Shown: positions 31,501 through 42,961, counted from the first letter of the stretch. The stretch is DNA of 64,000 bases from Podocnemis expansa (GCA_007922195.1 ML682024.1:6291695-6355694), one strand, 5' to 3'. Numbers and translations: made by a program. Notes: generated by a model from the sequence alone, not told the origin.

Positions 31501-34500
31501 TGGCTTGCCGATCCATAGGGGAAAACCTCATTAGTAGCCCCCTGGTTGATGGGTTGCATTGCTTCCTGCCAGTCTGACAATCCGGCAGAAAGGGGATTTT
31601 CCCTCTTCTCTTCTTGACAGCTCAGCTTACCGCTGTCTTACCCCTCTCTAACTGTTCCTGATCAGGGCCGCTGGACCCCAATGAGAGGTTCAACGAGAAC
31701 TCTGGCCCCATAAGAGAAGGGTCCCCTTAGAGACCTCAGGGCCACAAGCAGCTCTGGCTGATGCCTAGACAAGAAGCTGGACTACTCATTCCCCAGGGGA
31801 TCCCCAAACCCAATGGCATGACCTACCTCCACATGGTAGGATGCTCGCCAATGTGCCCCCCCCACTTTTTTATGCAGGGAGGTGGAACCCGCCCAATTTA
31901 TTGTCAAATGGGACAAGTTATGCCCCATACAGTCTGCCCTAGGGGCACCCACCCCTCTCCTTTCTCTGGTGGGGACATTCTCAGCCTTCGGGAAATGGTC
32001 CGAAGCCCTTCTACCAACCCAGACCTGAGCCTAGTCTACTGTTGGTAGCATGACTTGTGACGGGATCCCCCAGCACTCCTTGCTTCATTCCCCCCAATGG
32101 ACATGGGTGAACAAGGGGACCACTATGTCTCAGGGGTTTCCCTGCACCATTTCCAATCAGGGATTACCCCATTACCGACCTATTAGAGGAGCACACAGTG
32201 GGGCTTATCAACAGAGACCACCTTCTTCCTGTGGAAGAAGGGACATGTATCTCCCCCCAAAAAACCCTGACCCTTGGATCTCTCAGTAACTAAAGGGGCA
32301 AGTATGGGCATCATACTGTTGATCCCAGATCGGCTCAAGTAGCTAACACCTGACACTGTGAAACCCCCTTTTCCAGCTCTAATCCATCACCCCAGACACA
32401 AGGTGGCTTGCCTGGTGCAAGAGATGCTTTCCACCTTACTGTTCGTAGGTCAGGGCAGGGGACCAATAACCGGTCATATAGGAATTGCGTGCCTACTGAG
32501 CACTCCTCGGCAGAGGGACGTGGTCACAAACCAGTAACAAAGCAGCCTGCACTGGACCAGTGCCTATAAAGGTAGCTCCCTTCTCCTTTGTTCCCTTTCC
32601 AAGGAAAGGAGAAAAAGGGAGAGGGAAAACCTGCAACTAGCCGCCTAATCTACATGAATAACTGCTAGGACCTAGGATAGAGGATCCTTTTATCTCCCTA
32701 TCCAACATATACCCCTCCTCGCTCATGACCCTAGGAGACGGAGTAAAGCAGGGTCTTTTTTAACTGCCCCTCTGCCTTTCCTCCTGCCTTCCCTTTCACC
32801 ACCTTCTAACCGCCTTCTTCCTTTCCAAAGGGGGCTTGAGGAGTTTTTTTCTGGAACCCAGAATGGGAGGTGTTTTGGGGGGACCTTCACCCCCTGCTGC
32901 AATGGTTAGTAGGATGGGCCATTCTGCTCAGCAGGGCCCACCTGGAGGTCCCCCCTTCTCTCTCCTGATAGCCAAGACCACTTGGGCTCCTTTGGATGTC
33001 CAAAGGCCCCTCTGGTAAGGTCTTACTGAGGCAGACAGGTCTCAAATCAGAGATTTCCCCTTCGGATACCTATAGGTTAGGGGAGTGGGCCCCTCTGTAC
33101 GCTGCCACCTCTCCCTTTTTCCATGGGTGTCTTACCCACATGTCTTTCCCTACTGGAGCAGGATACCCATTCCCTGGTGTGTCCTACCAGATCCTGGGTA
33201 CAGAGAACCTAACCAGAATATCACATGCCGGAAGTTATTAAACCCAGACTAATTCCAACGGAGAGACCACATCCCCCTTTTGGGGTGCTGCGACCATTTG
33301 CCACATTTGCGGGATAGTGGACTGTTGCAGGTGACAATGATTCCTTTGCTGGTCCAGTTAATGATTGATAGTGAGGGCCACTCTAACAAGATCAAGGTTG
33401 CCCTCCTAAAAATAAAACAGCAGATGACCTCTCCAGCATCCCTTGTGTGGGTCTTCTTCCAGGAAGATTTGCAGGTCAATAGCGTGATCGTCAGTGCAGG
33501 CTTGACGACTCACCACTCCATCGCCCAACCATGATTGTGGGGATGCCACTTTGAATGTAGCTGTGTTGATGGCAGGGAAAAATAAACTCCACCCACCATC
33601 CAAGGTATGGCTAGTTTTCACCTAGAACTGAATGATGTGAGCAGCGCTCGAAGAAGAACAGTCGGTTACCTGTGTAACCATCCTTCTTCCAGATCCCTCC
33701 CTCCTTCCTCACTACTTGGAGTTAGTGAAAAGAAGGGACTGAGGAGGATCAGGGTCTGGGCAATATATATAGCCGTGGGAGCGGCCAGAGGGGGCGTTGG
33801 CCACCAACCCTACTCTGACAGGCTAGTGCAAAAAGTTTCTGGCCAGTTGTGTACTGCAGCATGTAGACACCTAGAACTTAATGTATGTGAGTGGCTCATC
33901 TTGAAGAATAACGGTTACACAGGTAACCCACTGTTGTGTATTTGTGGGCATGCATGGGTACGAGGTAGTTATCAGTTGTGTTTTCTTATGATAAATGTGG
34001 CATATTGCCTTGTTCCCCTGAATAAGATCCTGCTAGTCTTTCCTTTTCTAGTATAACAGAGGGATGGTGCTGATGTCTGATGCCAATTATTGCACCATGA
34101 CCTTCCTCCTTTGTCTTCAGGAGCAAGGCATGGCCCAGCAGGAGCTGTGGATGATTGATGATATTGTTGCAGGGTTGCAAGCCAGCCCCACCCTCTACCC
34201 CATGCGAGACCCCAGGACGTGCTCAGGTGCTGGCCCCTAGGTGGTACTGGGGGTGCCATGGGGGGGTTGGCAGGAGCCCAGCAGGAAGTGCCATGCAGGG
34301 GACAGGGGCCGGCAGGGGGTGACATGCAGGGTGCAAGGTGGGAGCCAACAGAGACACTGGATGGGGATGTGGCGTGGGGCGCCAGCAGGAGGTAAAATGT
34401 AGGGGGTAGGGGCCCAGCAAGGGGGGCTATGGGGGGCAGAGCAGAGGGCCATCGGAGGCACTGTGCGGGGGGTCAGAGTGGGGGTCCAGCAGGGAGCACT

Positions 34501-37500
34501 ATGTAGGGGTGTGGGACAGAGCACCACTGGGGAATGCTGTTTGGGGGAAGGCACTAAGGCTATCATATCTCCTTTGCAGAGTTCTCCCCGGATGCCTCCC
34601 CTGTTCTGGAAGATGGGGGAGCCTTAGCCCGGAGTCCCCCACCCCTTCCGGGGCCAGATAGAGGGATCCAGCATCATGAACCACCACTGAAGGTGAGGGC
34701 TGCTTTGGGGTGGGGGGTCCATGGTGACCTCAGATATGAGCCTTTTTAAGAGTGTCTGGGGGGGTTCACAGTCCTTCTACCTATGAGATGGGAGGGTTCC
34801 TAAGTGTGACTGCAACCCCCCCAGCTTTGTTGATGCCCCTCCCTCCCAACCCACAGCCCCCACCAGGCCAGCCTGGGTTTCTTTCTTTGTTTCCCCACAG
34901 AATGTGCCTGCTGGCAGCAGGGATCAGGGCACAGTGTGGAGGAGAGACACCTGGAGCTCCTGCTCCCTCCAGAGCCCCACTAGAAGAGGGGCTAGGTCCC
35001 CAGAGCTGCATGGGAGGCACCCCCCACTGGAGACAGACATGGTGGCAGCAGGTGCGCCCTTCTCCTTCAGTGACCTGCCCAAGAGGAGCAGCATTAACCT
35101 TTCATATCCCAGCCTCTTTAACCCTTTTCTCCTCTCCCTCCACAGGTCTCAGCGCCCCACTGGCCACTCCCCACCTGTCTCAGATCCCTAACCCAGGTTC
35201 CCACAAGCCCCAGGAACGGAGAACTGAGCAGCTCTCAGCCAAGGTAACTAGACTTCCCCTTCTCCTGCCCCATAGTCAGCCTGGGGGCCCTACGTCAGGG
35301 CAGCGGGGAGACTGTGACTTGGGGGTCAGTGCATGGGGACACAAGGGAGAATTCTGGGGTAGCCTGGATGACTGGGAGCCAGGACTCCTGGGTTCTATTC
35401 TGGCTCTGCGAGGGGAGTGAGGCTGCAGGATAGCATAGGGAGCTGGGAGCCAGGACACCTGGTTCCCTGTATCAGGGTTTGGCAACCTGAAAGATAAAAA
35501 GAGCCTTTTAAAAAAAAATTCCTTTAATAACTAAATGTTTTGAGAGCCATAATGGGTGTAGTCTGCTGGTGCATGGGGGGGAAGCTGGGCTAGAGTGCCT
35601 GCCACAGGGTCCCCAGTAGTGGTGGGGTCCTGGTTTGGGGAGTGGGCCCCCCACAAAGAACCCCAGTGGTGGGGGGGGGAGCGGGGGAAAGCAGTGCTGC
35701 AACAGGGAAGTCAAACAGCCGCATGCAGCTCCTGAGTAGCAGGTTGTAGACCCTGACAGTCAGGCTACAATTCCCTGCCCTCCAGTTGATGGCGCCAGAT
35801 GCCCCTGGTCCCCACCGGCCCCGGATGAGCGTCCAGGAGCAAATGGAGCGGATGCGGCGGCACCGGGAAGGCCAGAGGCAGCATGGCTCTCTCCGGGCCA
35901 GCGCCAGCCGGGTGGGTACGCAGCTGACGGGGGAGGGGGCTGCCCAGCTGGTGCAGGGGGAGGGCATGTCCCAAGACCACACCCACTGCCCTTCAGGGTC
36001 TCCAGTAAACCCCACATCGCCCCCCATCCCAGCTCTAGGAGATAAGTGAGGTGTAATTTGGCTAGAGCAGGGAGGTCTGAAAGCCAGGACTCCTGGGTTA
36101 CAGTGTGGGATCTGCCATGGGGGGCAGCAGATTGGGTAGGTTTCCCTGATCCTGGGATTCCTGGAGGGACTTTCTTCCCCCCCGTTCACTCCCCCTCCTA
36201 AAATTCCTTCTCCAGCTCCCCCTTCTGACGCACCCTCCCAACCTTGGGCCAGAGCCAAACCAGACCCACACAGAGCCATTGCTGAGGGGGGCCCTTGCCA
36301 GGGGATCCTGCGGCCGGCTTCCCCCACCCCCCGAGAGGGACCGTCACCGGATCATCACCCTGGCATACGCGCTAGCCAGCGAGGCCTCCGAGCGCAGAAA
36401 ATGTCTCAGAGGTAACAGGACTGGGAGCCCAGGCTCCTAGGTTCTATACTTCCTCATTAGGACCTCTCTTTGCAATCCCCTGCCTTTCCCCCTCCTGCCC
36501 CCCCAATTCCCCCGGCTAGGAAAACAGCTAAACAAGTGAAGCGAAAAATGGCTGGAATCTGGGTCAGCTGTTGGGGAAATTTCTGGCTCCTTCTGGCAGT
36601 TCCCTGGGGTTGGAACAGGTGTGGGGGGGGGCAGATGGGGATGGGAAGGGCTGGGTTTTAGCATAGGTCACTTTTCTCTCTGTATCTAATTTGTTAAAGC
36701 TCTCAGGAACAGGGGCATTGCTTGGACTCGAGCCCTGCGTCTCAGCATCTGAGCCTCAGGTCCACTGCTGGGCTGCCTGTGGCTGCAGCTGCAGTGGTGG
36801 CGCATGAGCCCTGAGTCTCAGTGTGCCGAGCCCTGGGTCTTTTTTGGGGTCAGCGGCGCTCCTGCTCAGGGAACAGATAGACCTGAAGGGGTCCCCATAA
36901 AACCTGTCCCTGTGGCCCACCTGTGTCACAGAGGGGCTGCTTCTCAGCGCTGGGCAAGGGGTTCCCATAAACTCAGCCACCACGTTTCACCCCAGGGGTA
37001 GCTGCATCTTGGCACTGAGGAGGTAGGGTTCATGATGCTGATATTTTTCTCTCTGCACAGGGAAGACCCAGCCTGAACCCCAGTTGGTGGGTTGTGTCAC
37101 CAATCCAGACCCCTCTCCAGAGCCACCGGGGGCAGTGACTAATCAGCACATGCCACTTACTGTCACACCCTCCCAGGGAGACCCAGAGGCCAATCATGTC
37201 GTGACTGAATTGTCTGACCCAGCCAATCAGACCACAGCACTTACAACCAATTCAGTGCAGTGGGTGGGAGTGGCCAATCAGGCATCATCTCTATCTCAAG
37301 CAGCCAACTGGGCATTGTCTAATCTAGAGCTTTCCAATGGTTTGTCACGCTCACCTGAAGCAGCCAATGAGACATCACATCTAACAGAGTCAGCCAGTCG
37401 GGCCTCGCCTGCACCAAATGTGTCTCATTGGGTGCCGCCTTTGCCTGAACTGGCCAGTCAGGCATCAACCATACAAAAAGCATCCGTTCGAGTGTCTCCT

Positions 37501-37686
37501 CCACCCTTGGCTGTCCCAAAAGATGCTGACAATTGGGCATTGGAACAAAGGATTATGGGTAACAAGGGTTTAGCCAACGGCAGGTGTTGGGGGCAGGGCA
37601 GGCGGGCCACGCCCAGCAAGGTGGTGCCATACCTGGGTGAGGTGAGCCAGCCAATCAGAATCACCATGTTACAGTCCAGCTTCTAA
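22516..37686 (+). CDS. PLEKHA4: Pleckstrin homology domain-containing family A member 4
   Basis: PH-domain adaptor at the plasma membrane; in mammals it binds phosphoinositides and sequesters the KLHL12 ubiquitin-ligase adaptor, raising Dishevelled and Wnt signalling. Coding exons: 22516-22602, 23046-23150, 23631-23703, 23862-23959, 24246-24361, 24462-24746, 24855-25479, 25572-25637, 25718-25822, 25989-26060, 26490-26570, 26886-27035, 27184-27282, 34121-34226, 34580-34692, 34901-35051, 35146-35243, 35786-35911, 36216-36411, 37061-37686. All are GT-AG and phases close to 1125 residues; human is 779. The PH domain spans about residues 54-160 (RGWLCKQDSSGLKLWKRRWF, GMRTYYFSADT, MNGWIRAM). RPHTPVGRVDIAP, the coiled coil ILLTKLCGQDKLLRGLEEE and PRMSVQEQMERMRR follow. 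The end ITMLQSSF matches human VTLLQSSF. Extra length comes from exon 7 and the repeat-like last exon. Confidence 0.94.
22915..23005 (+). repeat. Short dispersed sauropsid-type repeat
   Basis: ATCTGTTAGTCTTAAAGTGC, CACACAACTCCT and AGACTAACACGGCTATC form a unit of about 85 bases that I recognise as very common in turtle DNA. An inverted copy is at about 38,868-38,962. It lies just upstream of PLEKHA4 coding exon 2. Confidence 0.7.
24090..24150 (+). repeat. MIR/tRNA-like unit in PLEKHA4 intron 4
   Basis: AACCAGGACTCCTGGGTTCT, CTCCCTGCCTCTGGGAG and GAGTGGGGTCTAG form one unit. A second unit lies at about 24,370-24,428 in the next intron and two more at 35,370-35,470. Confidence 0.65.
27283..28115. 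other. PLEKHA4 intron 13, left part
   Basis: Intronic sequence before the DIRS-type element. A GTGTGC/GCATGC simple repeat is at about 27,640-27,680. A 147-codon minus frame (28,063-27,623) has no family resemblance I can name. Confidence 0.45.
28124..28320 (+). repeat. Left inverted terminal repeat of the DIRS-type element
   Basis: Pairs with 33,735-33,925 in inverted orientation, with matches over almost 200 bases interrupted by scattered substitutions. It includes a TATATATA core at about 28,272. Confidence 0.8.
28500..30522 (+). pseudogene. Gag-like remnant of the DIRS-type element
   Basis: Contains a cysteine cluster starting PGFKPCMVC near 28,505, followed by VDKCSVCWSFKPRTLKDRE. The first cluster has a homologue in the other DIRS element at about 5,450; the second has one at about 5,370. 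Further blocks are LHIANHQALVG (about 29,945), HDTLMATWDASD (about 30,085), VASAVVMWRA (about 30,135) and QAIQDLPFEGQSLF (about 30,390). Stops interrupt the frame several times. No complete product is encoded. Confidence 0.65.
30830..33250. other. Unassigned 2.4 kb interior of the DIRS-type element
   Basis: This stretch holds no frame longer than about 95 codons on either strand, and none that I recognise as reverse transcriptase, RNase H, methyltransferase or recombinase. Composition is fairly even, unlike the GC-rich host introns. It could be strongly decayed polyprotein, or unrelated sequence captured between the DIRS ends. Confidence 0.5.
33735..33925 (+). repeat. Right inverted terminal repeat of the DIRS-type element
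   Basis: Reads GGGACTGAGGAGGATCAGGG, then ATATATATAGCCGTGGGAGC, then AAAAAGTTTCTGGCCAG, then TGTAGACACCTAGAACTTAA: the reverse complement of the left end in mirrored order. Confidence 0.8.
35480..35620. repeat. Possible hAT-like fragment in PLEKHA4 intron 17
   Basis: GGGTTTGGCAACCTGAAAGA followed by TTTTGAGAGCCATAATGG resembles the ends of hAT-type (Charlie-like) elements, which often begin with a GGTTGGCAACC-type word. Borders and target duplication are not visible. Confidence 0.3.
37061..37686 (+). repeat. PLEKHA4: Degenerate CCAATCA-type repeats inside the PLEKHA4 last exon
   Basis: Within the coding exon the words CCAATCA, CCAATGA, CCAACTGG and CCAGTCAGGC recur roughly every 40-60 bases, all in the same frame. 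They encode repeated ANQ, ANW, ANE, ASR and ASQ motifs. Human PLEKHA4 has no such segment that I know of, and the exon is much longer here. The frame stays open through to the conserved C-terminus. Confidence 0.6.
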
Positions 37687-37823
37687 CCCATTGGCTGAGA
37701 GGCAGCATCAAGCCCCATCCCTCAAGGCACCCCCTAGGGGTGGGCGTTAGGCCACATCAGGGAGTTACATGGGGGAGAAGGCTCATAGCTTTGGGGTCCC
37801 AGCACCCTGGAACTCTCTAATGC

Positions 37824-38010
37824 AGTGGTCCCCAAATTGGGGGTGTGGAGGAGTGTCTGGAGGGGTGCAGTGGGGCCTGGGTCAGACCCCACAGTGGGTG
37901 AGGAGGGAACAACACCACCCAGGCATGCTCTGCCCCCACTTAACTCTGACCCCAGCCACAGCCCTGGCTGTGGACGCCATGCTGGCTCTGGCTCCCAACC
38001 ATAGCTCATG
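37824..38010 (+). mobile_element. Possible hAT-like MITE, split by the CR1 insertion
   Basis: It begins CAGTGGTCCCCAAATTGGGG, like hAT terminal repeats. A possible matching end, AAACTTTGGGATGCCATTG, lies at about 40,065-40,085 beyond the CR1. The two parts would flank the 2 kb CR1 block, so the LINE would have inserted into the MITE. No clear target duplication was found. Confidence 0.35.
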
Positions 38011-40035
38011 AGAATGGCAGAACTGGGTCAGACCAAAAGTCCAGCCAGTCCATGATCCTGTCTTCCCAGAGTGGCCATTGCTGGGTGCTTCAGTGGGAGT
38101 GAACAGCACAGCTTTCAGCTGGTAATCTGTTCTGTCGCCCATTTGCATCCTCTAGCAAGCAGCCATCTCTGTTTATCTGGCTAATAGACATTCATGAACC
38201 CATTCTCCAGGCATGTATCTAGATCTTTTTTGAACCCTTGAGCTTCACAGCATTCTCTGGCAAGGAGTTCCACAGGTTGACTATGCAGTATATGAAATAA
38301 TACTTCCTTTTGTTGGCTTAAACCTTCTGCCTATTTATTTCATTTAGTTCTTGTGTTATGTGCAGGAGTAAACAACACTCCCTTATTGATTTTCTTCATG
38401 CTCATCATGATTTTATAGACCTCTATCATATTGCCCCTTAGTCATCTCTTCCAAGCAGAAAAATCCCATTTTTTATTAATCTCTCCTCATATAGAAGCTT
38501 TTTCATACCCAAGAGCATTTTAGTTGCCCTTTTCTGTACCTTTTCCAATTCCAATATACCTTTTCTGAGTGGGTGCAATCTGATCTGCCCACAGTATTCA
38601 AGATGTAGGCATACTATGACTATATAAAGGGGCAATGTGATATTTTCTATCTCATTATCTGTCCCTTTCCTAATGATTCCCAACATGCTGTTAGGCTTTT
38701 TTTTTTGGTCTGTCACAGCACACTGAATGGATGTTTTCAGAGAATTATCCACAATGGTGCCCAGAGCTCCTTCTTGAGTGGAAACAGCTAATTTAGATCC
38801 CATAATTTTATACAGACAGTTGGGATTATGTTCTCCAATGCGTATTACTTTGCATTTATCAAGTTCCAAAGGGATAGCCATGTTAGACTAGTTCAGCAAA
38901 GCAAACAAGGAGCCCTGTGACACTTTTAAAGATTAACAAATCAACATTGAATTTCATCTGTTATTTTGGGGGTTGGGCCTGCTTTTAGCAGGGGTTTGGA
39001 CTAGTTACCTCCTGAGGCCCCTTCCAACACTACTTTTCTATGATTTTGTTGCCCAGTCATCCTGGTTTGTGAGATCCCTTCACAGTTTGTTTCGGAGTTA
39101 ACTGTCTTGAGTAATTTTGTAGCATCTGCATATTTTGCCACCTCACTGTTTACCGCTTTCCCCAGATCATTTATGGATATGTTGAACAGCGCTAATCCTA
39201 GCACAGATCTTTAGGGGACATCACTATTTACCTCTTTCCATGTGAAAATCAACCCCCCCCCAACCTTTGTTTCCTATCTTTCAGCAGATACTGATCCAGG
39301 ATAGAACCTTCTTTTTTATCCCATGACGGTTATTTTGTTTAGCGGCTTTGATGAGGGACCTTGTCAAAGGCGTGCTGAAAATCTAAGTACATTATCTCCA
39401 CTGGATCACCTTTGTCTATGTTTTCTGACCTTGTCAAAGAATTCTAGTAGATTACTGAGGTGTGATTTTCTCTTTACATAAATCCCATTGACTTTTCCCT
39501 AAGAAATCACATTCATCTGTGTGTCTAAATCATTCTGTTCTTTAGTTTCAACCAGTTTGCCAGGTACAGAAGTTAGACTTATCAGCCTGTAATTGCACGG
39601 CTCATCTTTGGAGACTTATTTAAACATTGGTGTTTAGCTCTACTCCAGTTAACTGGAATAGAAGCTGATTTAAATGACAGGTCACATACCACACTTAGTA
39701 GCTGTGCAATGTCACATCTGAGTTTCTTCTGACTTCTTGGGTGGATCCCATCTGGTCCTGGTGACTTGTTACTGTTTTATTTATCAGTTTGTTCCAAATC
39801 CTCCCCTAATGACACCTCAATCTGGGACAGTTCCTCAGATCTGTCACCTGAAAAGAAGGGCTCAGGTTGGGAATCTCCCCTCACATCCTCAGCCATGAGG
39901 ATGAATGCCAAGAGTTCATTTAGTTTCTCCACAATGGCCTTCTCTTCTGTGAGTGCTCCTTTAGCACCTCAATTACCTCGTGGCCCCACTTGGTTGTTTA
40001 GCCAGCTTCCTGCTTTAGATGTACAACTCCCAGGG
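38010..40035 (-). mobile_element. CR1-type LINE, minus strand, reverse transcriptase remnants
   Basis: On the minus strand SPGPDGIHPR is read at about 39,755, the AFDKVP-like region at about 39,370, and LFNISINDL with YADATKL at about 39,190-39,110. From 38,881 comes the C-terminal block DKCKVIRIGEHNPN, then NSMLGIIRKG, LEYCGQI and LEKVQKRATKML. These are in-order landmarks of CR1 ORF2. Frameshifts separate them and the YADD motif is altered, so it is dead. A short dispersed repeat is inserted at 38,868-38,962. Confidence 0.85.
38868..38962 (-). repeat. Short dispersed repeat nested in CR1, inverted
   Basis: GGGATAGCCATGTTAGACTA, then AAGGAGCCCTGTGACAC, then AAAGATTAACAAA is the reverse complement of the unit at 22,915-23,005. 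It interrupts the CR1 coding similarity exactly. Confidence 0.65.
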
Positions 40036-40939
40036 GTGCAGCCTGGGTAGGGAGTGGGCATAATGCGAAAACTTTGGGATGCCATTGCCCTAGCCCTGTG
40101 CAGGATCTCAGCGCCTTGCTGCTCCCCATTGGGCAGAATAGGAAGTGCAATCCCCTGTGGGGGACACACCCCACACAGCTCTGTTGGTGCCCCTCAGACC
40201 CAACCTGAGGCCTCTTGTTAGTTCAGTCCCCCAACCCACACCCTGCTGAAGCTGCCAGTGAGAGGTTGCTGTCTGTGTCCAGAGGGATGGGGTTTGTGGG
40301 ACACCTGATCCTTCCCCATGCCCCACCTGGGTCTTTGAGCCCAGAGATTTAACAAATGGTACCAATGCACCTGGAGAGAGAGACCTGGTGATGTGTTATG
40401 CTGCTGCCCCCCACCCCACTCCAGAGAGGTCACAGCTCAGTGCCAGGCGAGGGGACCCAAGATAACTGGTTGCCATGTCCAGAAAAACATTATGAGTAGC
40501 ATTATACTGAAATGCCAAAAGGATAAAAGTAAATGTAAACAGGAAGAACATGTGGGTTAACATTTTGGTTGTGGTTTTAACCGTTAGAATAAGTAACTAA
40601 GGTGTATGTAATTTCAATCAATAAAGAGTTAAACGGCGTCTTTGAGCTACAAGTCCGTCTCTTAATCGGATGGTTGGACAGGTCTCTGTCATGGAGTGGT
40701 GAGGGAAATCACTGCAGGGCACTCCCAGGTCTCAGATAACTGCTTCGTGTTTATCTGTAACAAAAACTAAAATGATTATATTTTGTATGTTCTCTGTTAC
40801 TTTAATCTTAGCCAATTTGCTTGAGCTCATTTTCCTGAAGTTCCCCTTGTGCCTTGATCCAATACACAAAGGGGTAGTTATTGGGGTGGATTATAGTCCC
40901 TTTCTGCAATATCCATTGACCCCTTAATTCTTGTGGCCA

Positions 40940-41705
40940 CTGAATTCATACAGCGTTATTTGGTTTATAGTCAGGAATCCAAACCTGTTTTTTTTCCTTT
41001 ATTCTTCTTTGTTCAGAGAGCCGTGGTCTCATTAAGTTTGGCAAGGGCTTCAGGAAGCCACTGATACCATCCTTTAAAGTTTTCATATTTACCAATTAAT
41101 AACTGGATTTGAATTTTTAAGTCCTGAATTTTTCTTTCTACCACCCCAGATGACTGTGGATGGTATGGAATGTTGACATGCCACATGATCCTATGGTCTT
41201 GAGCCTAATTTTCTATTTCCTTGGCATTGAAGGGTGGTCCCCCATTTGAGTTTATCATCCTTGGAGTACCCTAGTAGGAATTTATTTGAGTTAAGCCTTT
41301 GATAATATCTCCATTTGGTTTCCTCACCCCCCATGCTAGGGACCGATGTTGTGTATGGGTAATTTTGGTAATGTATCCTTTTTGTTCCCCTTCTTTTAAA
41401 TGGTTGCTTATGGCTATCCTGCCTTCCTCAGGGATCAGGGTTATCTCTGACATAATGGGATAAATCCTTTAACCTCAGTGTAGGCTGGGGGGGTCTGTCC
41501 TCCTCGTTATCTGCATCTGGGTTATTAGATACTCTACCCGTTTTAGTTCCTTTGATTAGTTCTGTCAGGGTATTAAGGCGTGCTTGCTGAGTTGTTAGTA
41601 AGGTCAACGCCTTAAATAAAAAATGTCTGCTCACTTGTTCGGCCCTTTTACTACTTAGAGTGGTGGCCTTCAATTTGTGCCTGACTGTCGCTCTTTCCTG
41701 CATTT
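40940..41705 (-). mobile_element. Degraded endogenous retrovirus fragment with integrase similarity
   Basis: On the minus strand a short stretch at about 41,260-41,090 resembles the retroviral integrase core, with the final Glu region marked by a His-Pro-Gln-Ser block and a Val-Glu-Arg-Lys end. Adjacent open pieces at 41,453-41,271 and 41,703-41,428 may belong to the same old element but I cannot name their domains. Stops and frame changes are present throughout. No LTR is defined. It is an ancient genomic copy without coding capacity. Confidence 0.5.
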
Positions 41706-41733
41706 ATTTATTTATTTATTTATTTATTTATTT
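41702..41733. repeat. (ATTT)n microsatellite
   Basis: About eight perfect ATTT units. Confidence 0.95.
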
Positions 41734-41734
41734 C

Positions 41735-42955
41735 TGCAACATTTAACTGCAAAACAGCATTTGTTAATGTTCCATACCCCAACCCCTGAGCATTCGGTTT
41801 GGTGATAGGAACCACCGTTGTTGCTTCAGCAGTTAGCTGTAGCAGTTCATTATACTTGCTTTGTGGAAAGTAACAGAGGATATGAATGCAGTTATAATCT
41901 CTGGTGACCATAAAAGGTAAATAAAATGCATGAAGTTTGTATTCAATAAAATAGCCCTTTGGGTCCTAAGTGTCATGAATGGGTGTGTACCCAACAAGCA
42001 AAGACGGAGAAGCTCTCCCCCTTCTCAGCAGGGGCCACTATGCATTTGGTAACATGAGTCAAGTGGTTTACTACAAAGTTCCAGGGATGTTAAAAATCTG
42101 TACAGCAAAGTGAAAATCCTGTCAAGTGGAGGTGCTCACATGGGCATGCCATGAATGGCCCAATTCTAGAGCTTCCAGCACCCTAGTTAAGTGGCCAGTA
42201 CCTAAGCCATGGGTCAAAAATCAGTATGCAATTTAGGTATGTTGCTGGCACTAGGCACTCAGGGCAGGAGCCCTGTGCATCCCCATTTAGTGCCCTAAAA
42301 TTAAAATCTTAGCAGCAGCACAGACACAGAGCCTGCCTGCCTGAAGCAGTAAAAAAGATCTGGCAGCCCCCCTTCTTTCCTTGCAGCACTCAGCCAGACC
42401 TGGTTGTGCTGGGAATGCGTGGCTTATACGAAAAGCAAGGACAGGAGGAAGCTGAAAAAATCATGCCCAGGATCTTAAATCTCCTTAATCTGTGGCTGGA
42501 CATAAAAGCTGGGGGTCACTTAGAAAAGTAAACAAAACGCCCCAGCAGAAAGAGGAAAAAGAGGTCTTGGGGAAAACCTCTGGAGCTGTTAATCTGTCAT
42601 CCTGCTCTCTGCTAGACCATTTCCAAAAATTTAGGGAGCAAGGAGCTGCTTTTCAAAAGAGCTCTGATAAAGGCCTGTCTTGGCTCTGCAGCCTTAGTCA
42701 TTAACCCTTTCACCACAGCATTACAGTCCTTGCTCAGGGTAGCCATTTCTGGACCACTGCTTTCCAGCAGGTCCTCAGCATATTGTCTGAACAGTTTCTC
42801 TCAAGTCCTGAGCTAACATTTAAAGGGACCTATTCCAGCTTGTTGAGCTGGGCTATCACTTAATCTAGTTTAGGATTAACCTCTTGGACCTGGGTCTCCT
42901 GAATCTCAGTGTGTTTATTCCTGCCATGGAAGGGGGATGGGTTGGAGCCGGTGCC
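41735..42955. other. Intergenic sequence without recognisable genes
   Basis: Moderately AT-rich and probably repeat-derived; I could not assign any part of it. Confidence 0.4.
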
Positions 42956-42961
42956 CCATAA

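Larger units (their letters stand above)
28115..33930 (+). mobile_element. DIRS-type element with inverted terminal repeats and an unrecognised interior
   Basis: The left terminal segment (about 28,125-28,320) contains TTCTAGGTGTCTATGTGCTG, GAAACTTTTTGCCCTAGC, CAGCGCTCCCTCTGGCCACT, CTATATATATGGCCCTGACC and TGATCCTCCTCAGTTCC. The right segment (about 33,735-33,925) contains the reverse complement of each in mirrored order, so both ends of one element are present. After the left end come gag-like blocks homologous to the element at 1-5,845. The reverse transcriptase and RNase H expected next are not recognisable in 30,830-33,250. A hairpin-prone sequence (CGAAGAAGAACAGTCGGTTA facing GTAACCATCCTTCTTCC) lies at 33,647-33,693. 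The element is in PLEKHA4 intron 13, in the sense orientation. Confidence 0.8.
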
